NCBI GenBank assembly: GCA_003864575.1
Contig: BHES01000005.1
Span: forward strand, 1-60,283
DNA: 60,283 bases
Direction of reading: 5' to 3'
DNA from: Enterobacterales bacterium
Lineage (GTDB): Bacteria; Pseudomonadota; Gammaproteobacteria; Enterobacterales; Enterobacteriaceae
Part shown: one piece after another, positions 39,957 to 48,398 of the stretch
How positions within the stretch are numbered: the first letter of the stretch is position 1
Layout of the letters: each line of letters begins with the position of its first letter
The notes under the pieces: generated by a model
Seen by the model: the letters and a program-made list of their open reading frames with translations, nothing else
Told to the model about the DNA's origin: nothing
Databases searched by the model: none
Program-made: the position numbers and the translations under genes

Positions 39957-40640
39957 ATGGCGATGGCTGCTGTGCAACAAGATAAACTGCAACAACGTAT
40001 TGTGTTACGTCAGCTGGGCCTCCAGCCTTACGAACCGGTATCCCGCGCGATGCATCTGTTCACCGACACCCGGACCCCTGAGACACAGGACGAAATCTGG
40101 CTGGTGGAACATCAGAAAGTGTTCACTCAGGGTCAGGCGGGCAAAGCAGAACACGTTCTGCTTCCCGGCGATATTCCGGTGATCCAAAGCGATCGCGGCG
40201 GTCAGGTGACCTATCACGGTCCCGGCCAACAGGTGATGTACGTGATGGTTGATCTGAAACGTAAAAAAATGGGTGTTCGCCAGTTAGTCACGGCGATTGA
40301 ACAGACCGTTGTCGATACGCTGGCCCATTTTTCTATCGAGGCCTATCCGCGTGCTGATGCGCCCGGTGTCTACGTTGACCACAAAAAAATCTGCTCTCTG
40401 GGCCTGCGCATCCGTAAAGGCTGCTCGTTGCATGGCCTCGCGCTCAACATCAATATGGATCTCGAACCTTTCCTGCGTATTAATCCCTGCGGCTACGCCG
40501 GTCTACAAATGACTCAGGTCAGCCAGGAAAAACCGGGGATTTCTGTCGATGACGTGATGCCCGTGCTGGTAAAATCCTTCAATAACTTATTGAATTATCA
40601 GCAGGTAGATTATCTGCCGTGGCAAGCCGACGCATATTGA
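39957..40640 (+). CDS. lipB: Octanoyl-ACP:protein N-octanoyltransferase
   Basis: LipB moves octanoate from ACP to the lipoyl domains of dehydrogenase E2 subunits and GcvH. The 227-residue product has the cofactor-transferase signature [16 protein letters not shown] near 80-95, with Lys in [10 protein letters not shown] near 142 and the catalytic Cys in [10 protein letters not shown] near 176. The start is uncertain: ATGs at 39957 and 39963 both lack a ribosome site, and E. coli uses TTG. lipA is 171 bases downstream, without the LysR gene found between them in E. coli. Confidence 0.95.
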   Translation: MAMAAVQQDKLQQRIVLRQLGLQPYEPVSRAMHLFTDTRTPETQDEIWLVEHQKVFTQGQAGKAEHVLLPGDIPVIQSDRGGQVTYHGPGQQVMYVMVDLKRKKMGVRQLVTAIEQTVVDTLAHFSIEAYPRADAPGVYVDHKKICSLGLRIRKGCSLHGLALNINMDLEPFLRINPCGYAGLQMTQVSQEKPGISVDDVMPVLVKSFNNLLNYQQVDYLPWQADAY

Positions 40641-40811
40641 TGTTAAAAAAATGTACACTTTGTTGCTTATGAGCACTTCAGGGGGCTGAATAGTGAGCGG
40701 CATCAGTGTTATAATTCCTGCAATATTTTTCATTTTTTTGATAAATCAGCCCGTTCATTGAATGTCCTGAAAACTCGAATTACGAGAGACGAACCTGGAA
40801 CCTGCAAGCTT

Positions 40812-41777
40812 ATGAGTAAACCGATTCAGATGGAACGCGGCGTTAAGTACCGCGATGCAGATAAGATGGCGTTAATCCCGGTGAAAACCGTGGTCACTGA
40901 CCGGCAGGAAATGTTACGTAAGCCGGCATGGATGAAAATTAAGCTTCCGGCCGATTCGACCCGAATTCAGGGCATCAAAGCCGCGCTGCGCAAAAATGGT
41001 CTGCACTCCGTTTGTGAAGAAGCCGCCTGCCCTAACCTGTCCGAATGCTTCAACCACGGCACAGCAACCTTTATGATCCTCGGCGCGATTTGTACCCGCC
41101 GTTGCCCGTTCTGCGACGTTGCCCACGGACGCCCGACCGCACCTGACGTCAACGAGCCACAAAAACTGGCACAAACCATTGCCGATATGGGCCTGCGCTA
41201 TGTAGTTATCACCTCTGTCGACCGCGATGACCTGCGCGACGGCGGTGCCCAACACTTTGCTGACTGTATAGCGGCTATCCGCGAAAAGAATCCGACCATT
41301 AAAATTGAGACGCTGGTGCCTGATTTCCGTGGCCGTATGGATCGTGCGCTAGATATCCTCACCGCGACGCCGCCGGATGTCTTCAACCATAATCTGGAGA
41401 ACGTTCCGCGCGTTTACCGTCAGGTTCGTCCAGGGGCAAACTATGAGTGGTCACTGACTCTCCTGCAACGCTTCAAAGAAGCGCACCCGGACATCCCGAC
41501 GAAGTCTGGTCTGATGGTCGGTCTGGGCGAAACCAATGCAGAAATTGTGGAAGTGATGCGCGACCTACGCCGCCACGGGGTGACGATGTTGACCCTCGGC
41601 CAGTATTTACAGCCAAGCCGTCACCACTTGCCGGTTCAGCGCTATGTCAGTCCGGAAGAGTTTGATGAGATGAAAGCAGAAGCGATGGCGATGGGCTTCA
41701 CCCATGCTGCCTGCGGACCTTTCGTGCGTTCTTCATACCACGCCGATCTGCAAGCCAAAGGACTGGAAGTCAAATAA
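40812..41777 (+). CDS. lipA: Lipoyl synthase
   Basis: LipA is a radical-SAM enzyme that inserts two sulfurs into protein-bound octanoate. The 321-residue product has the auxiliary cluster motif [12 protein letters not shown] near 68-79, the radical [11 protein letters not shown] near 94-101, and a C-terminal Ser ligand in RSSYHAD near 305. ATG at 40812 gives the E. coli start [10 protein letters not shown] and the exact family length; the earlier frame to 40758 is not used. A TATAAT box near 40709 suggests its own promoter. Confidence 0.97.
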   Translation: MSKPIQMERGVKYRDADKMALIPVKTVVTDRQEMLRKPAWMKIKLPADSTRIQGIKAALRKNGLHSVCEEAACPNLSECFNHGTATFMILGAICTRRCPFCDVAHGRPTAPDVNEPQKLAQTIADMGLRYVVITSVDRDDLRDGGAQHFADCIAAIREKNPTIKIETLVPDFRGRMDRALDILTATPPDVFNHNLENVPRVYRQVRPGANYEWSLTLLQRFKEAHPDIPTKSGLMVGLGETNAEIVEVMRDLRRHGVTMLTLGQYLQPSRHHLPVQRYVSPEEFDEMKAEAMAMGFTHAACGPFVRSSYHADLQAKGLEVK

Positions 41778-41815
41778 GGGTTACACCTTGTTACCTTTCA
41801 AGTGCCAGAAATGAC

Positions 41816-41848
41816 AAAAACGGTTGCTCGCAAGAGCAGCCGTTTTTT
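41816..41848. terminator. Bidirectional terminator, lipA / tatE
   Basis: The stem CGGTTGCTC / GAGCAGCCG (one G-U) with loop GCAA is flanked by A5 and T6 and lies between two convergent genes. Confidence 0.88.
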
Positions 41849-41910
41849 ATTGTTTCTATTGAGCCAATACGTAACGAAGTAACACAAACGGACCGAAGCC
41901 CGCCGGTAAA

Positions 41911-42111
41911 TCAGTCTTTGTGTTCTACGCGTGTTTCGACAGGCGTGGCATCAGTCTTCGCCGCTGGAGTAGGCTCATCGCTCATGGCTTTTTTGAAGCC
42001 ACGCAGCGCAGCGCCCAGATCACCGCCCAGTGAGCGCAGCTTGCTGGTACCGAACAGCAGCACAATCAAAACACCCACGACCAACAATTTAGTAATGCTT
42101 AAACCTTCCAT
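41911..42111 (-). CDS. tatE: Twin-arginine translocase subunit TatE
   Basis: TatE is a TatA-like pore subunit of the inner-membrane Tat export system. The 66-residue product has one N-terminal membrane helix (about 6-22), the FGTSKLRSLGGDLGAALRGFK amphipathic helix and a short acidic/basic tail. Its position after lipA and its shortness (TatA is longer) support TatE. AAGAAGG precedes ATG at 42111. Confidence 0.93.
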   Translation of the reverse strand: MEGLSITKLLVVGVLIVLLFGTSKLRSLGGDLGAALRGFKKAMSDEPTPAAKTDATPVETRVEHKD

Positions 42112-42360
42112 ACACACCTTCTTTTCACGGATTGCGAAACAGTCACCGGCACGAATGACCGGTACTTTTTACAAACAAATTGATAAAAATAAATAACCAA
42201 AACTAATAGGGTTATTTAGAAATATTACTGGAGGGAATACAACCAAAATATGTAACAGAATTGATCGCGCCTCAATCTAATCTGTGCGCATTATGACCAG
42301 ACTGGGCTATTATGTGCCTCGATGTGAGACTCATAAAGCATTTACTGGAAAATCAGTTTA

Positions 42361-42386
42361 CCGCCGAATCAGCTAGCCGTCGGCGG
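42361..42386 (+). other. Stem-loop in the leader of the diguanylate cyclase gene
   Basis: CCGCCGA / TCGGCGG forms a perfect 7-bp stem with a 12-base loop that ends 22 bases before the ATG at 42409, close to the ribosome-binding region. Confidence 0.55.
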
Positions 42387-42408
42387 CCCCGAACAATAAT
42401 GAGATCCG

Positions 42409-43473
42409 ATGCCAAAAACGCTTCAAACCACGCTGGTCAGTGATGCTCACCATTCCGGCCTGAGATTTGCGAAACGCACCTATTTTCCCCGCATTATCGG
42501 GTTGGGTATGGGGACCATATGCGTAGCATCCGTCATTATTACCCACCAGACTCACCCCATCGTGTGGTTGCTGCTGTTTTTTAACGGTTTTATCTGGCCG
42601 CATATCGCCTACATCATGGCGACCCGCGCCGGACATCCGTTTAGGACCGAAATCCGCAACCTGCAGATCGATGCCATTTTCGGCGGCGTCTGGCTCGCGT
42701 TGATGGGGTTTAATGCGCTGCCGTCGGCCGTTATTATCTCCATGATGGGCATGAATAATATTGCTGCCGGTGGTAAGGCACTGTTCTTCAAATGCATTAT
42801 TGCTCAGGCCGTGGTCGCGCTCACAGTGTTCCTGCTGGCTGACATCACTTTCCAGCCAGAAACCACTCCACTACAGCTCTACCTTTGTCTGCCGATGATC
42901 GTGATTTACCCGATCTTTCTGGGTAATGTCACGTTTCGAACCTCCAGAAAACTGGCTGAGCACAAACAGGCCATTATGCAAATCAGCGTTCGCGACGGAC
43001 TGACCGGTTTATATAATCGCCGCCACTGGGAATCGCTGTTGGAAAATGAAATTGAGAGCCATCGCCGTTATCACCATAAGACCACGCTGGTGCTCATCGA
43101 TATCGATCACTTCAAAGAGATCAACGATAACTACGGACACAACGTCGGTGATCAGGCGATTATACTCCTGGCTCAGGAACTACAGCAGACCATGCGTGCT
43201 GCCGACATTATTGGTCGCTACGGCGGTGATGAATTTGCTGCCATTTTACCTCACAGCACGGCAGAGCAAGCGCAGAAGGCGCTGGAGCGTTTGCAAAGCA
43301 GGTTGGATAACGATCTCTTTCCGTACCACCCAGAATTGCGGGTACAAATCAGTGCCGGTATTGCAGAATGCCGTAAAGATCAGGAGAGCGCTGCGCAGTG
43401 GCTGAATGCTGCCGATACCGCGCTGTATAAAGCGAAAAACGGCGGGCGAAACCGGATAGAAGCGCGGGTCTGA
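42409..43473 (+). CDS. MASE2-GGDEF diguanylate cyclase (AdrA/DgcC type)
   Basis: This inner-membrane enzyme makes c-di-GMP from two GTP. The 354-residue product has an N-terminal MASE2 sensor of about five helices (residues 25-170, with the RTEIRNLQIDA stretch and a MMGMNNIAAGG loop) and a C-terminal GGDEF domain (about 190-350). The active site GGDEF is at 272-276, and the RAAD product-inhibition I-site is at 263-266, so it should be active and feedback controlled. MASE2 is the sensor of AdrA/DgcC, which drives cellulose in enterics, but no csg or bcs genes are near. It is an insertion between tatE and the ABC block. Confidence 0.9.
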   Translation: MPKTLQTTLVSDAHHSGLRFAKRTYFPRIIGLGMGTICVASVIITHQTHPIVWLLLFFNGFIWPHIAYIMATRAGHPFRTEIRNLQIDAIFGGVWLALMGFNALPSAVIISMMGMNNIAAGGKALFFKCIIAQAVVALTVFLLADITFQPETTPLQLYLCLPMIVIYPIFLGNVTFRTSRKLAEHKQAIMQISVRDGLTGLYNRRHWESLLENEIESHRRYHHKTTLVLIDIDHFKEINDNYGHNVGDQAIILLAQELQQTMRAADIIGRYGGDEFAAILPHSTAEQAQKALERLQSRLDNDLFPYHPELRVQISAGIAECRKDQESAAQWLNAADTALYKAKNGGRNRIEARV

Positions 43474-43502
43474 CTATCCTCCCATCTGCTTGCCCGCGAC
43501 GT

Positions 43503-44313
43503 TCAAATAAACCGACTGAGAAATGCCTGCGTTCGCGGATGCTGCGGATTAACCAGCACGTCATCCGCTGCGCCCTGCTCCACCACGTAACCACGGTCCA
43601 TGAAGATCACCCTGTCCGCCGCTTCTTTAGCAAAACCGATCTCATGGGTGACAACAATCATCGTCAGCCCCTGTTGTGCCAGATCCCGCATCGTTGCCAG
43701 CACTTCACCCACCAGTTCAGGATCCAATGCTGACGTTGGCTCATCAAACAGCATCAGCTTAGGCTTAACCGCCAGCGCGCGTGCAATCGCTACCCGCCAG
43801 CGCGCGTGCAATCGCTACCCGCTGCTGCTGCCCCCCGGAAAGGTGGCGCGGATACGCATCGGCTTTATCGCTCAGTCCTACTTTCTCCAACAGCTCACGC
43901 GCGTACTTCTCTGCCGCCTGACGACTCTCTTTGTGTACGCCAATCGGCGCTTCAACAATATTCTGCAAAACCGTCATATGCGGATAGAGGTTGAACTGCT
44001 GGAACACCATGCCAATATCACGACGTTGGCGGGCAATCGCCCTTTCCGGCAGTTTATGCAAACGGCTACCGCGCAGCTCATAACCTATCTGCTCGCCACC
44101 GACCATGATCGAACCCCGGTCGATATCTTCCAGATGGTTAATACAGCGTAAAAATGTGGATTTTCCGGAACCTGACGGCCCGAGGATCACCACGACTTCG
44201 CTCGGTCTGACGTCCAGATCAATCCCCTTGAGGACCTCATTATCGCCATAACTCTTATGCACATTGCGCGCTACAACCAGAGGTAGCGCCTCGCCGCTCT
44301 CTTGCTGACTCAT
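43503..44313 (-). pseudogene. Polar amino-acid ABC ATPase, frameshifted by 25-bp duplication
   Basis: The ATP-binding subunit is split into two frames. The first part (44313 down to 43765) has Walker A GPSGSGKS, the Q-loop VFQQFNLYPH and signature LSGGQQQR, then runs into a nine-residue junk tail. The second part (from about 43795 to 43503) has Walker [10 protein letters not shown], the D-loop and VVTHEIG. The cause is an exact 25-bp tandem repeat at 43771-43820; deleting one copy rejoins the frames as [13 protein letters not shown] and gives a normal GlnQ-like ATPase of about 261 residues. Without Walker B the short product cannot hydrolyse ATP. The gene overlaps the permease stop by four bases. 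Confidence 0.9.
43771..43820. repeat. Exact 25-bp tandem duplication
   Basis: Bases 43771-43795 and 43796-43820 are identical. The unit begins GCCAGCGCGC and ends TCGCTACCC. Because 25 is not a multiple of three, the duplication shifts the ATPase frame. Confidence 0.98.
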
Positions 44314-45293
44314 AGATCCTCCTTATGGGCAGCGCCCGGCTGGCTGACAATCGGGATCGTTTTCTCCTCACCAGACACCTGACGGCGCTTAGTGGCTGAA
44401 CCTGAACGGCGTGTGCCACGGGAGTAATAACGTTCGATAGCCGACTGACCGACGTTCAATACAGAGGTGATCAGCAAATACCAGATCACCGCCACCATTA
44501 GCATCGGTACCACTTCGAACGTGCGGTTATAAATGGTTTGTACCGAGTAAAGCAGATCACCCATGGCGATCACACTGACCAGCGACGTGGCTTTGATCAT
44601 GCTGATCAACTGATTGCCGGTCGGAGGGATGATCGCCCGCATCGCCTGCGGGATAATGATCCGTCGCAGCGCACGGCCACGGCTCATACCGAATGCCTGT
44701 GCGGTTTCCGCCTGACCGTTATCCACTGAGAGCAATCCGGCGCGGATAATCTCCGCCATATATGCCGCTTCGTTCAGCGCCAGACCCGCGATAGCCGCCG
44801 TCAGCGGCGTGATCAGATCATTGGTGTTCCAGCTCATATACTCTGGGCCGAACGGAATGCCGATGACCACGTGCGGGAACAGCGTCGACATGTTGTACCA
44901 AAACAACAGTTGCACCAGCAGCGGCGTACCGCGAAAGAACCAGATGAACATCCCCGACAGGCGGCGCAGCAGCATACTTTGCGACAGCCGGGCAATCGCC
45001 AGCATCAACCCAAGAAACACCCCAAGCAGCATCGACACAACGGTAAGGCCGAGCGTAACACCCAGCCCTTTAATCACCGAAGCTTCGGTAAACCACTGCG
45101 CCACTACATGCCATTCAAAGTTAGGATTACGAGCGACATTCCAGATGACATCGAAAGCAATCAGCAACACGACTATCCAGGCAACCCACCGCCCGTAGTT
45201 GCGGGGCGCATGGGAGAACTCCACGTTACGGCGTGGGTCCGGCGTATAGTCGTCCTTGATCACCGGCCGTGAACTATACGTTTTATCCGTCAT
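44310..45293 (-). CDS. Polar amino-acid ABC transporter permease
   Basis: This inner-membrane HisM/GlnP-type permease has 327 residues, longer than the usual 220-250 because of a charged N-terminal extension of about 45 residues and a basic tail of about 35 residues. It has about five membrane helices. The EAA coupling loop is EIIRAGLLSVDNGQAETAQAFG near 194-215. ATG at 45293 overlaps the stop of the binding-protein gene, and its own stop overlaps the ATPase start, so all three are coupled. A single permease gene implies a homodimeric channel. The substrate is unknown. Confidence 0.88.
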   Translation of the reverse strand: MTDKTYSSRPVIKDDYTPDPRRNVEFSHAPRNYGRWVAWIVVLLIAFDVIWNVARNPNFEWHVVAQWFTEASVIKGLGVTLGLTVVSMLLGVFLGLMLAIARLSQSMLLRRLSGMFIWFFRGTPLLVQLLFWYNMSTLFPHVVIGIPFGPEYMSWNTNDLITPLTAAIAGLALNEAAYMAEIIRAGLLSVDNGQAETAQAFGMSRGRALRRIIIPQAMRAIIPPTGNQLISMIKATSLVSVIAMGDLLYSVQTIYNRTFEVVPMLMVAVIWYLLITSVLNVGQSAIERYYSRGTRRSGSATKRRQVSGEEKTIPIVSQPGAAHKEDL

Positions 45294-46198
45294 TGAGGCT
45301 GAGCCTTCGCAAGATTGATCCCTGGCGCGGCGATCATATTCTCTTCCAGACCCCATTTTTTCATGATGATGGCGTAGGTGCCGTTATCAAACAGCTTCTG
45401 ATATCCCGCCAGAATCGCATCACGCACGGCAGAATCTTTTGGCACCACGGTGCCCTGGAAAATATCGCCAAACCCATTGGCTTTGCCGGTGCCTGTCAGT
45501 TCCAGCTGGCCGTTAGCTTTCTCGACGAAATAGGTCAGCGGAGCCTGCGAAGAGAAAAAGGCATCAGAGCGGTTAGAACGTACGGCCAGAATTGACGTCG
45601 GCTGGTCGGCATAAGATTGTACGGTGACCACCGGTTTGCCGTCTTTCACACAAACCTCTGACTGCTTACGGATCACCTGCTCTGCCGAGCCACCGGCCAT
45701 CACCGCGATGCGTTTACCGCAGGCGTCGCCCAGTGAATTGATCTTTTGCGGGTTGCCTTTCTGCACGGCAAACACCACGAACTCTTTGACGAAATCGACG
45801 AAATCATTTTTTGCCTGACGGTCCGGATAATCCCCAATCGGGCCGATCCCCATCTGATAGCGCCCTGCGGCCATGCCGCTTAAAATTCCGGACAAACCGC
45901 TGACGGAAGCATGTTCAATTTTTACGCCCAGCACCCCCGCCAGCGCATTGGAGAGATCGGCGCTGGCTCCATCAAGGGAATTACTGCCGGTGACAATTTC
46001 ATAGGGAGGAAACGAGCCGTTATTCACCGACGTCATCACGCCGGCTTTTTGGATTTCAGCCGGTAATTTTGCGTGCAGCGCCGGGTCCATCGTCTGGGCC
46101 GGGATCGCCACGCTATCAGCGGCAAAAGCCTGGGTTGAGAGTATTGAAAGTATTGCAGCCGTCAGTACCGCAGCCTGACGTAATTGTTTTGCCATCAT
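45290..46198 (-). CDS. Amino-acid-type ABC substrate-binding protein
   Basis: This periplasmic binding protein of 302 residues has a Sec signal (about 1-26, QAFA cleavage) and a family 3 solute-binding fold. GSFPPYEI near 62-69 contacts the ligand and DYPDR near 123 and the LGDACGKRIAVMAGGSAEQVI hinge/second lobe follow. ATG at 46198 follows AGAGGA. A family 3 protein suggests a polar amino acid, opine or related zwitterion. It follows the ybeM-type amidase gene in the same direction after 234 bases, which may hold a separate promoter. Confidence 0.88.
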   Translation of the reverse strand: MMAKQLRQAAVLTAAILSILSTQAFAADSVAIPAQTMDPALHAKLPAEIQKAGVMTSVNNGSFPPYEIVTGSNSLDGASADLSNALAGVLGVKIEHASVSGLSGILSGMAAGRYQMGIGPIGDYPDRQAKNDFVDFVKEFVVFAVQKGNPQKINSLGDACGKRIAVMAGGSAEQVIRKQSEVCVKDGKPVVTVQSYADQPTSILAVRSNRSDAFFSSQAPLTYFVEKANGQLELTGTGKANGFGDIFQGTVVPKDSAVRDAILAGYQKLFDNGTYAIIMKKWGLEENMIAAPGINLAKAQPQ

Positions 46199-46432
46199 CT
46201 CTATTTCCTCTGTCTGAAAGTGGGTCTGGATGTTGTGAAAAAAAACATGGGAATCATTTTTTGTTAACACCTTCCCTGGTGTTGATTATGTCTTAGAGTT
46301 TTATTACGCCTGATCGTCGTGGCACCGTCGGTTCAGGCGCTGAATCGGGGTGTTTACTGCCGCGCTCCCTGGTGTTGTTCGCGCGTTCTTTCTACTGCAT
46401 TGCAGGCCGTTGAGGACCGGTCTGCGGGTAAA

Positions 46433-47233
46433 TCAAAATTTGTCGCGGCGCAATTGCGGCGTATCAAAACAGCGGTTTTCCAGTACCGGCAGCACGTGGC
46501 GCGCATGGACCAGACGGTCTTTATCCAGTTGGGCAAACACCAACGCAGGGGCTTCGGCGGCGCGGGCAATAGCCACGCCAAGCGGGTCGACCACCATGCT
46601 GTTACCGATATTGCGCTCGCCGCACTCGCCAACGGCCACCATATATGCGGTGTTTTCCAGGGCACGCGCCGTCACCAGGACTTCCCAGTGCATCTCTTTG
46701 AGTGGCCCTTTTACCCAGGCCGCTGGCAGCACCAGCACTTCGGCACCGTCGAGTGCCAACCGGCGCGCCAGTTCAGGGAAGCGCACGTCATAACAGGTCA
46801 TCAGGCCGACCTTAAATCCCGCCACCTCGACCAGTGGCGGAACCTCTTTTCCTGCCGTGACGTTTCTTGATTCCTGCATCGAGAATGCGTCATATAAATG
46901 CAGCTTGCGGTATTCGGAAATGATCTCGCCGTTGCGAATCGAAATCAGCACATTCCACGCGCGGCCTTCAGGCGCAGGCGTATGGACACTCATCATGGTG
47001 GTCATCTGGCTGCCGACACTCGCCGCCAGTAACTGGCTGACAAACGGGCCATCCAGCGGCTGGGCGGCTTTGAGCACCAGATCAGGGTCGGTGATATCAC
47101 GCGCCAAAATACCTTCTGGCAATACCAGCAGATCAACGCCAGCCTGCTGCGATGCCGCCATCAGCGACAAACACGTTTCGGCATTGGCCTGCCACTCTTT
47201 GGCAACGGCGAACTGCCCTAATGCAACTTTCAT
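46433..47233 (-). CDS. ybeM: Nitrilase-superfamily amidase, YbeM type
   Basis: This cytoplasmic C-N hydrolase of 266 residues has the full Glu-Lys-Cys triad: Glu40 in LVLPEG, Lys in YRKLHLYDAF near 108 and Cys in LMTCYDVRFPE near 144. It matches E. coli YbeM along its whole length, including QESRNV and PAAWVKGPLKEMHW. YbeM/Nit1 proteins hydrolyse deaminated glutathione, a metabolite-repair reaction; this is the most likely role. ATG at 47233 follows GAGGAG. In E. coli ybeM also lies between tatE and crcB, so this is backbone into which the ABC genes may have been inserted. Confidence 0.88.
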   Translation of the reverse strand: MKVALGQFAVAKEWQANAETCLSLMAASQQAGVDLLVLPEGILARDITDPDLVLKAAQPLDGPFVSQLLAASVGSQMTTMMSVHTPAPEGRAWNVLISIRNGEIISEYRKLHLYDAFSMQESRNVTAGKEVPPLVEVAGFKVGLMTCYDVRFPELARRLALDGAEVLVLPAAWVKGPLKEMHWEVLVTARALENTAYMVAVGECGERNIGNSMVVDPLGVAIARAAEAPALVFAQLDKDRLVHARHVLPVLENRCFDTPQLRRDKF

Positions 47234-47248
47234 GTTCACTCCTCAGAT

Positions 47249-48220
47249 TCAGTGACTGGCAGGCTCAGCGGCAAATTGCGGGAAAAGTTCCGCCGCGCTC
47301 AGCCGCTGGGCTGTCAGGTTTTGCCGGTATAACTCTTCGGCAAAATCTTCAATCATTTTCCTGTTGGCGACGTAACCGTTTGCATTCCAGTCCGCTGGTA
47401 AATCAACCACCGTGCGACGCAGATCATCGAGCAGCCATGGCGTGGTATCGGCATATTTCGCGCGTTTATCCATCCAGACATGGTAGGAACGTTCAATCAC
47501 GTCGCTCAGTGCCTGCGGTAGCCAGGGGTGCGCTTCGGCCAGCGCCGGTTTGATAGCCAGCAGATGAATGCCCGGTACGTAACCCACCTTATTAAAGTAG
47601 GCCAACTCAGCCTGACGGAAATCCGGCTGGAACTGACGAAAACCGGAATCAGGCTTGAAGAAACCCTCTGGCATAAACGGCGTAAACACGGCATCCAGCC
47701 AGCCTTCCTGCAACAGTTCCATCATCGGGCGCTCTTGCGGCACCGCTTCAATACGTCCGGCACGGCCAAAACCGGCCAGGCGGTCAACAATCGGATGTTC
47801 AGCCGTCAGGCGACCCACGTACCAGTTGGCATCTTCAATACCCACACCTTCCAGCGCCAGCAGCGTGCGGGTCCAGGTGTTGCCGGAATCCTGCCAGCCG
47901 GTCAGCCCGATACGTTTACCGGCCAGCTGTGACAGCTCAGTCAGCGGGCTGTCATCGCGAGTAATAATGCAGCGCTGACGAAAACCGCGCATCAGGAAGT
48001 GCGGGATTGCCAGCAGATCATCTTCACCTCTGGCGCGCCCCTGTGCATAACGGCTGAAGGAGACTTCACCCGCATCGTAGCGATCGCTGGTGGCAAGATC
48101 GCCAACCAGTGTACCGACGCGGTCAATTTCAAGCGTAAACCCCTCTGGTTTTACATCGCCCAGGGCCAGCGGCGTAAAATAATCCCAGTCCCGGACAGCC
48201 AATCTGATGGTGATTGCCAC
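47249..48220 (-). CDS. Signal-less periplasmic-binding-fold protein (dihydroxyphthalate decarboxylase-like)
   Basis: This 323-residue protein has a type II periplasmic-binding fold related to NMT1/nitrate-type binding proteins and to 4,5-dihydroxyphthalate decarboxylase. Seen are TIRLAVRDWDYFTPL near 4-18, the YDAGEVSFSRY motif near 47 and LAGKRIGLTGWQDSGNT near 100. There is no signal peptide: GTG at 48220, spaced six bases from AGGGG, starts straight into the first strand. It is therefore probably cytoplasmic and perhaps an enzyme, not a transport protein. It is followed by the ybeM-type gene 15 bases later and faces the MocR regulator. The reaction is unknown. Confidence 0.75.
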   Translation of the reverse strand: MAITIRLAVRDWDYFTPLALGDVKPEGFTLEIDRVGTLVGDLATSDRYDAGEVSFSRYAQGRARGEDDLLAIPHFLMRGFRQRCIITRDDSPLTELSQLAGKRIGLTGWQDSGNTWTRTLLALEGVGIEDANWYVGRLTAEHPIVDRLAGFGRAGRIEAVPQERPMMELLQEGWLDAVFTPFMPEGFFKPDSGFRQFQPDFRQAELAYFNKVGYVPGIHLLAIKPALAEAHPWLPQALSDVIERSYHVWMDKRAKYADTTPWLLDDLRRTVVDLPADWNANGYVANRKMIEDFAEELYRQNLTAQRLSAAELFPQFAAEPASH

Positions 48221-48272
48221 AGCGTTCCCCTTGTGAATCCGCACAATAAAAATATCAAAAAAACAACATATC

Positions 48273-48331
48273 ATTGACTACCGGCGATCACATTGCCGTC
48301 AATGTGATGATTTTATCGCCTCAATTGACTA
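48273..48331. promoter_or_regulatory. Putative MocR operator: direct repeats around an inverted repeat
   Basis: The direct repeats ATTGACTA at 48273-48280 and 48324-48331 start 51 bp apart, about five helical turns. Between them is a perfect 9-bp inverted repeat ATCACATTG-N4-CAATGTGAT at 48287-48308. GabR and PdxR, studied MocR regulators, bind repeat sets of this kind. The right repeat includes the -35 of the mocR promoter. Confidence 0.6.
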
Positions 48332-48353
48332 AGTTTGATACTAATAGCATAAA
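48325..48353 (+). promoter_or_regulatory. mocR promoter
   Basis: TTGACT, a 17-base spacer and CATAAA give a near-consensus sigma-70 promoter reading to the right, about 46 bases before the mocR start. Confidence 0.65.
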
Positions 48354-48398
48354 TTAATATGTACAATAGAATCTTTGTTACTGAACAAAAGGCGAAAA

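Noticed and set aside
43503-43811. A separate small ATPase gene starting MHARWR
   Set aside because: It is the second half of the frameshifted ATPase; its apparent start codon lies inside the 25-bp repeat.
46319-46870. Plus-strand ORFs of 147-183 codons over ybeM
   Set aside because: They are antisense shadows of a gene with a complete Glu-Lys-Cys triad.
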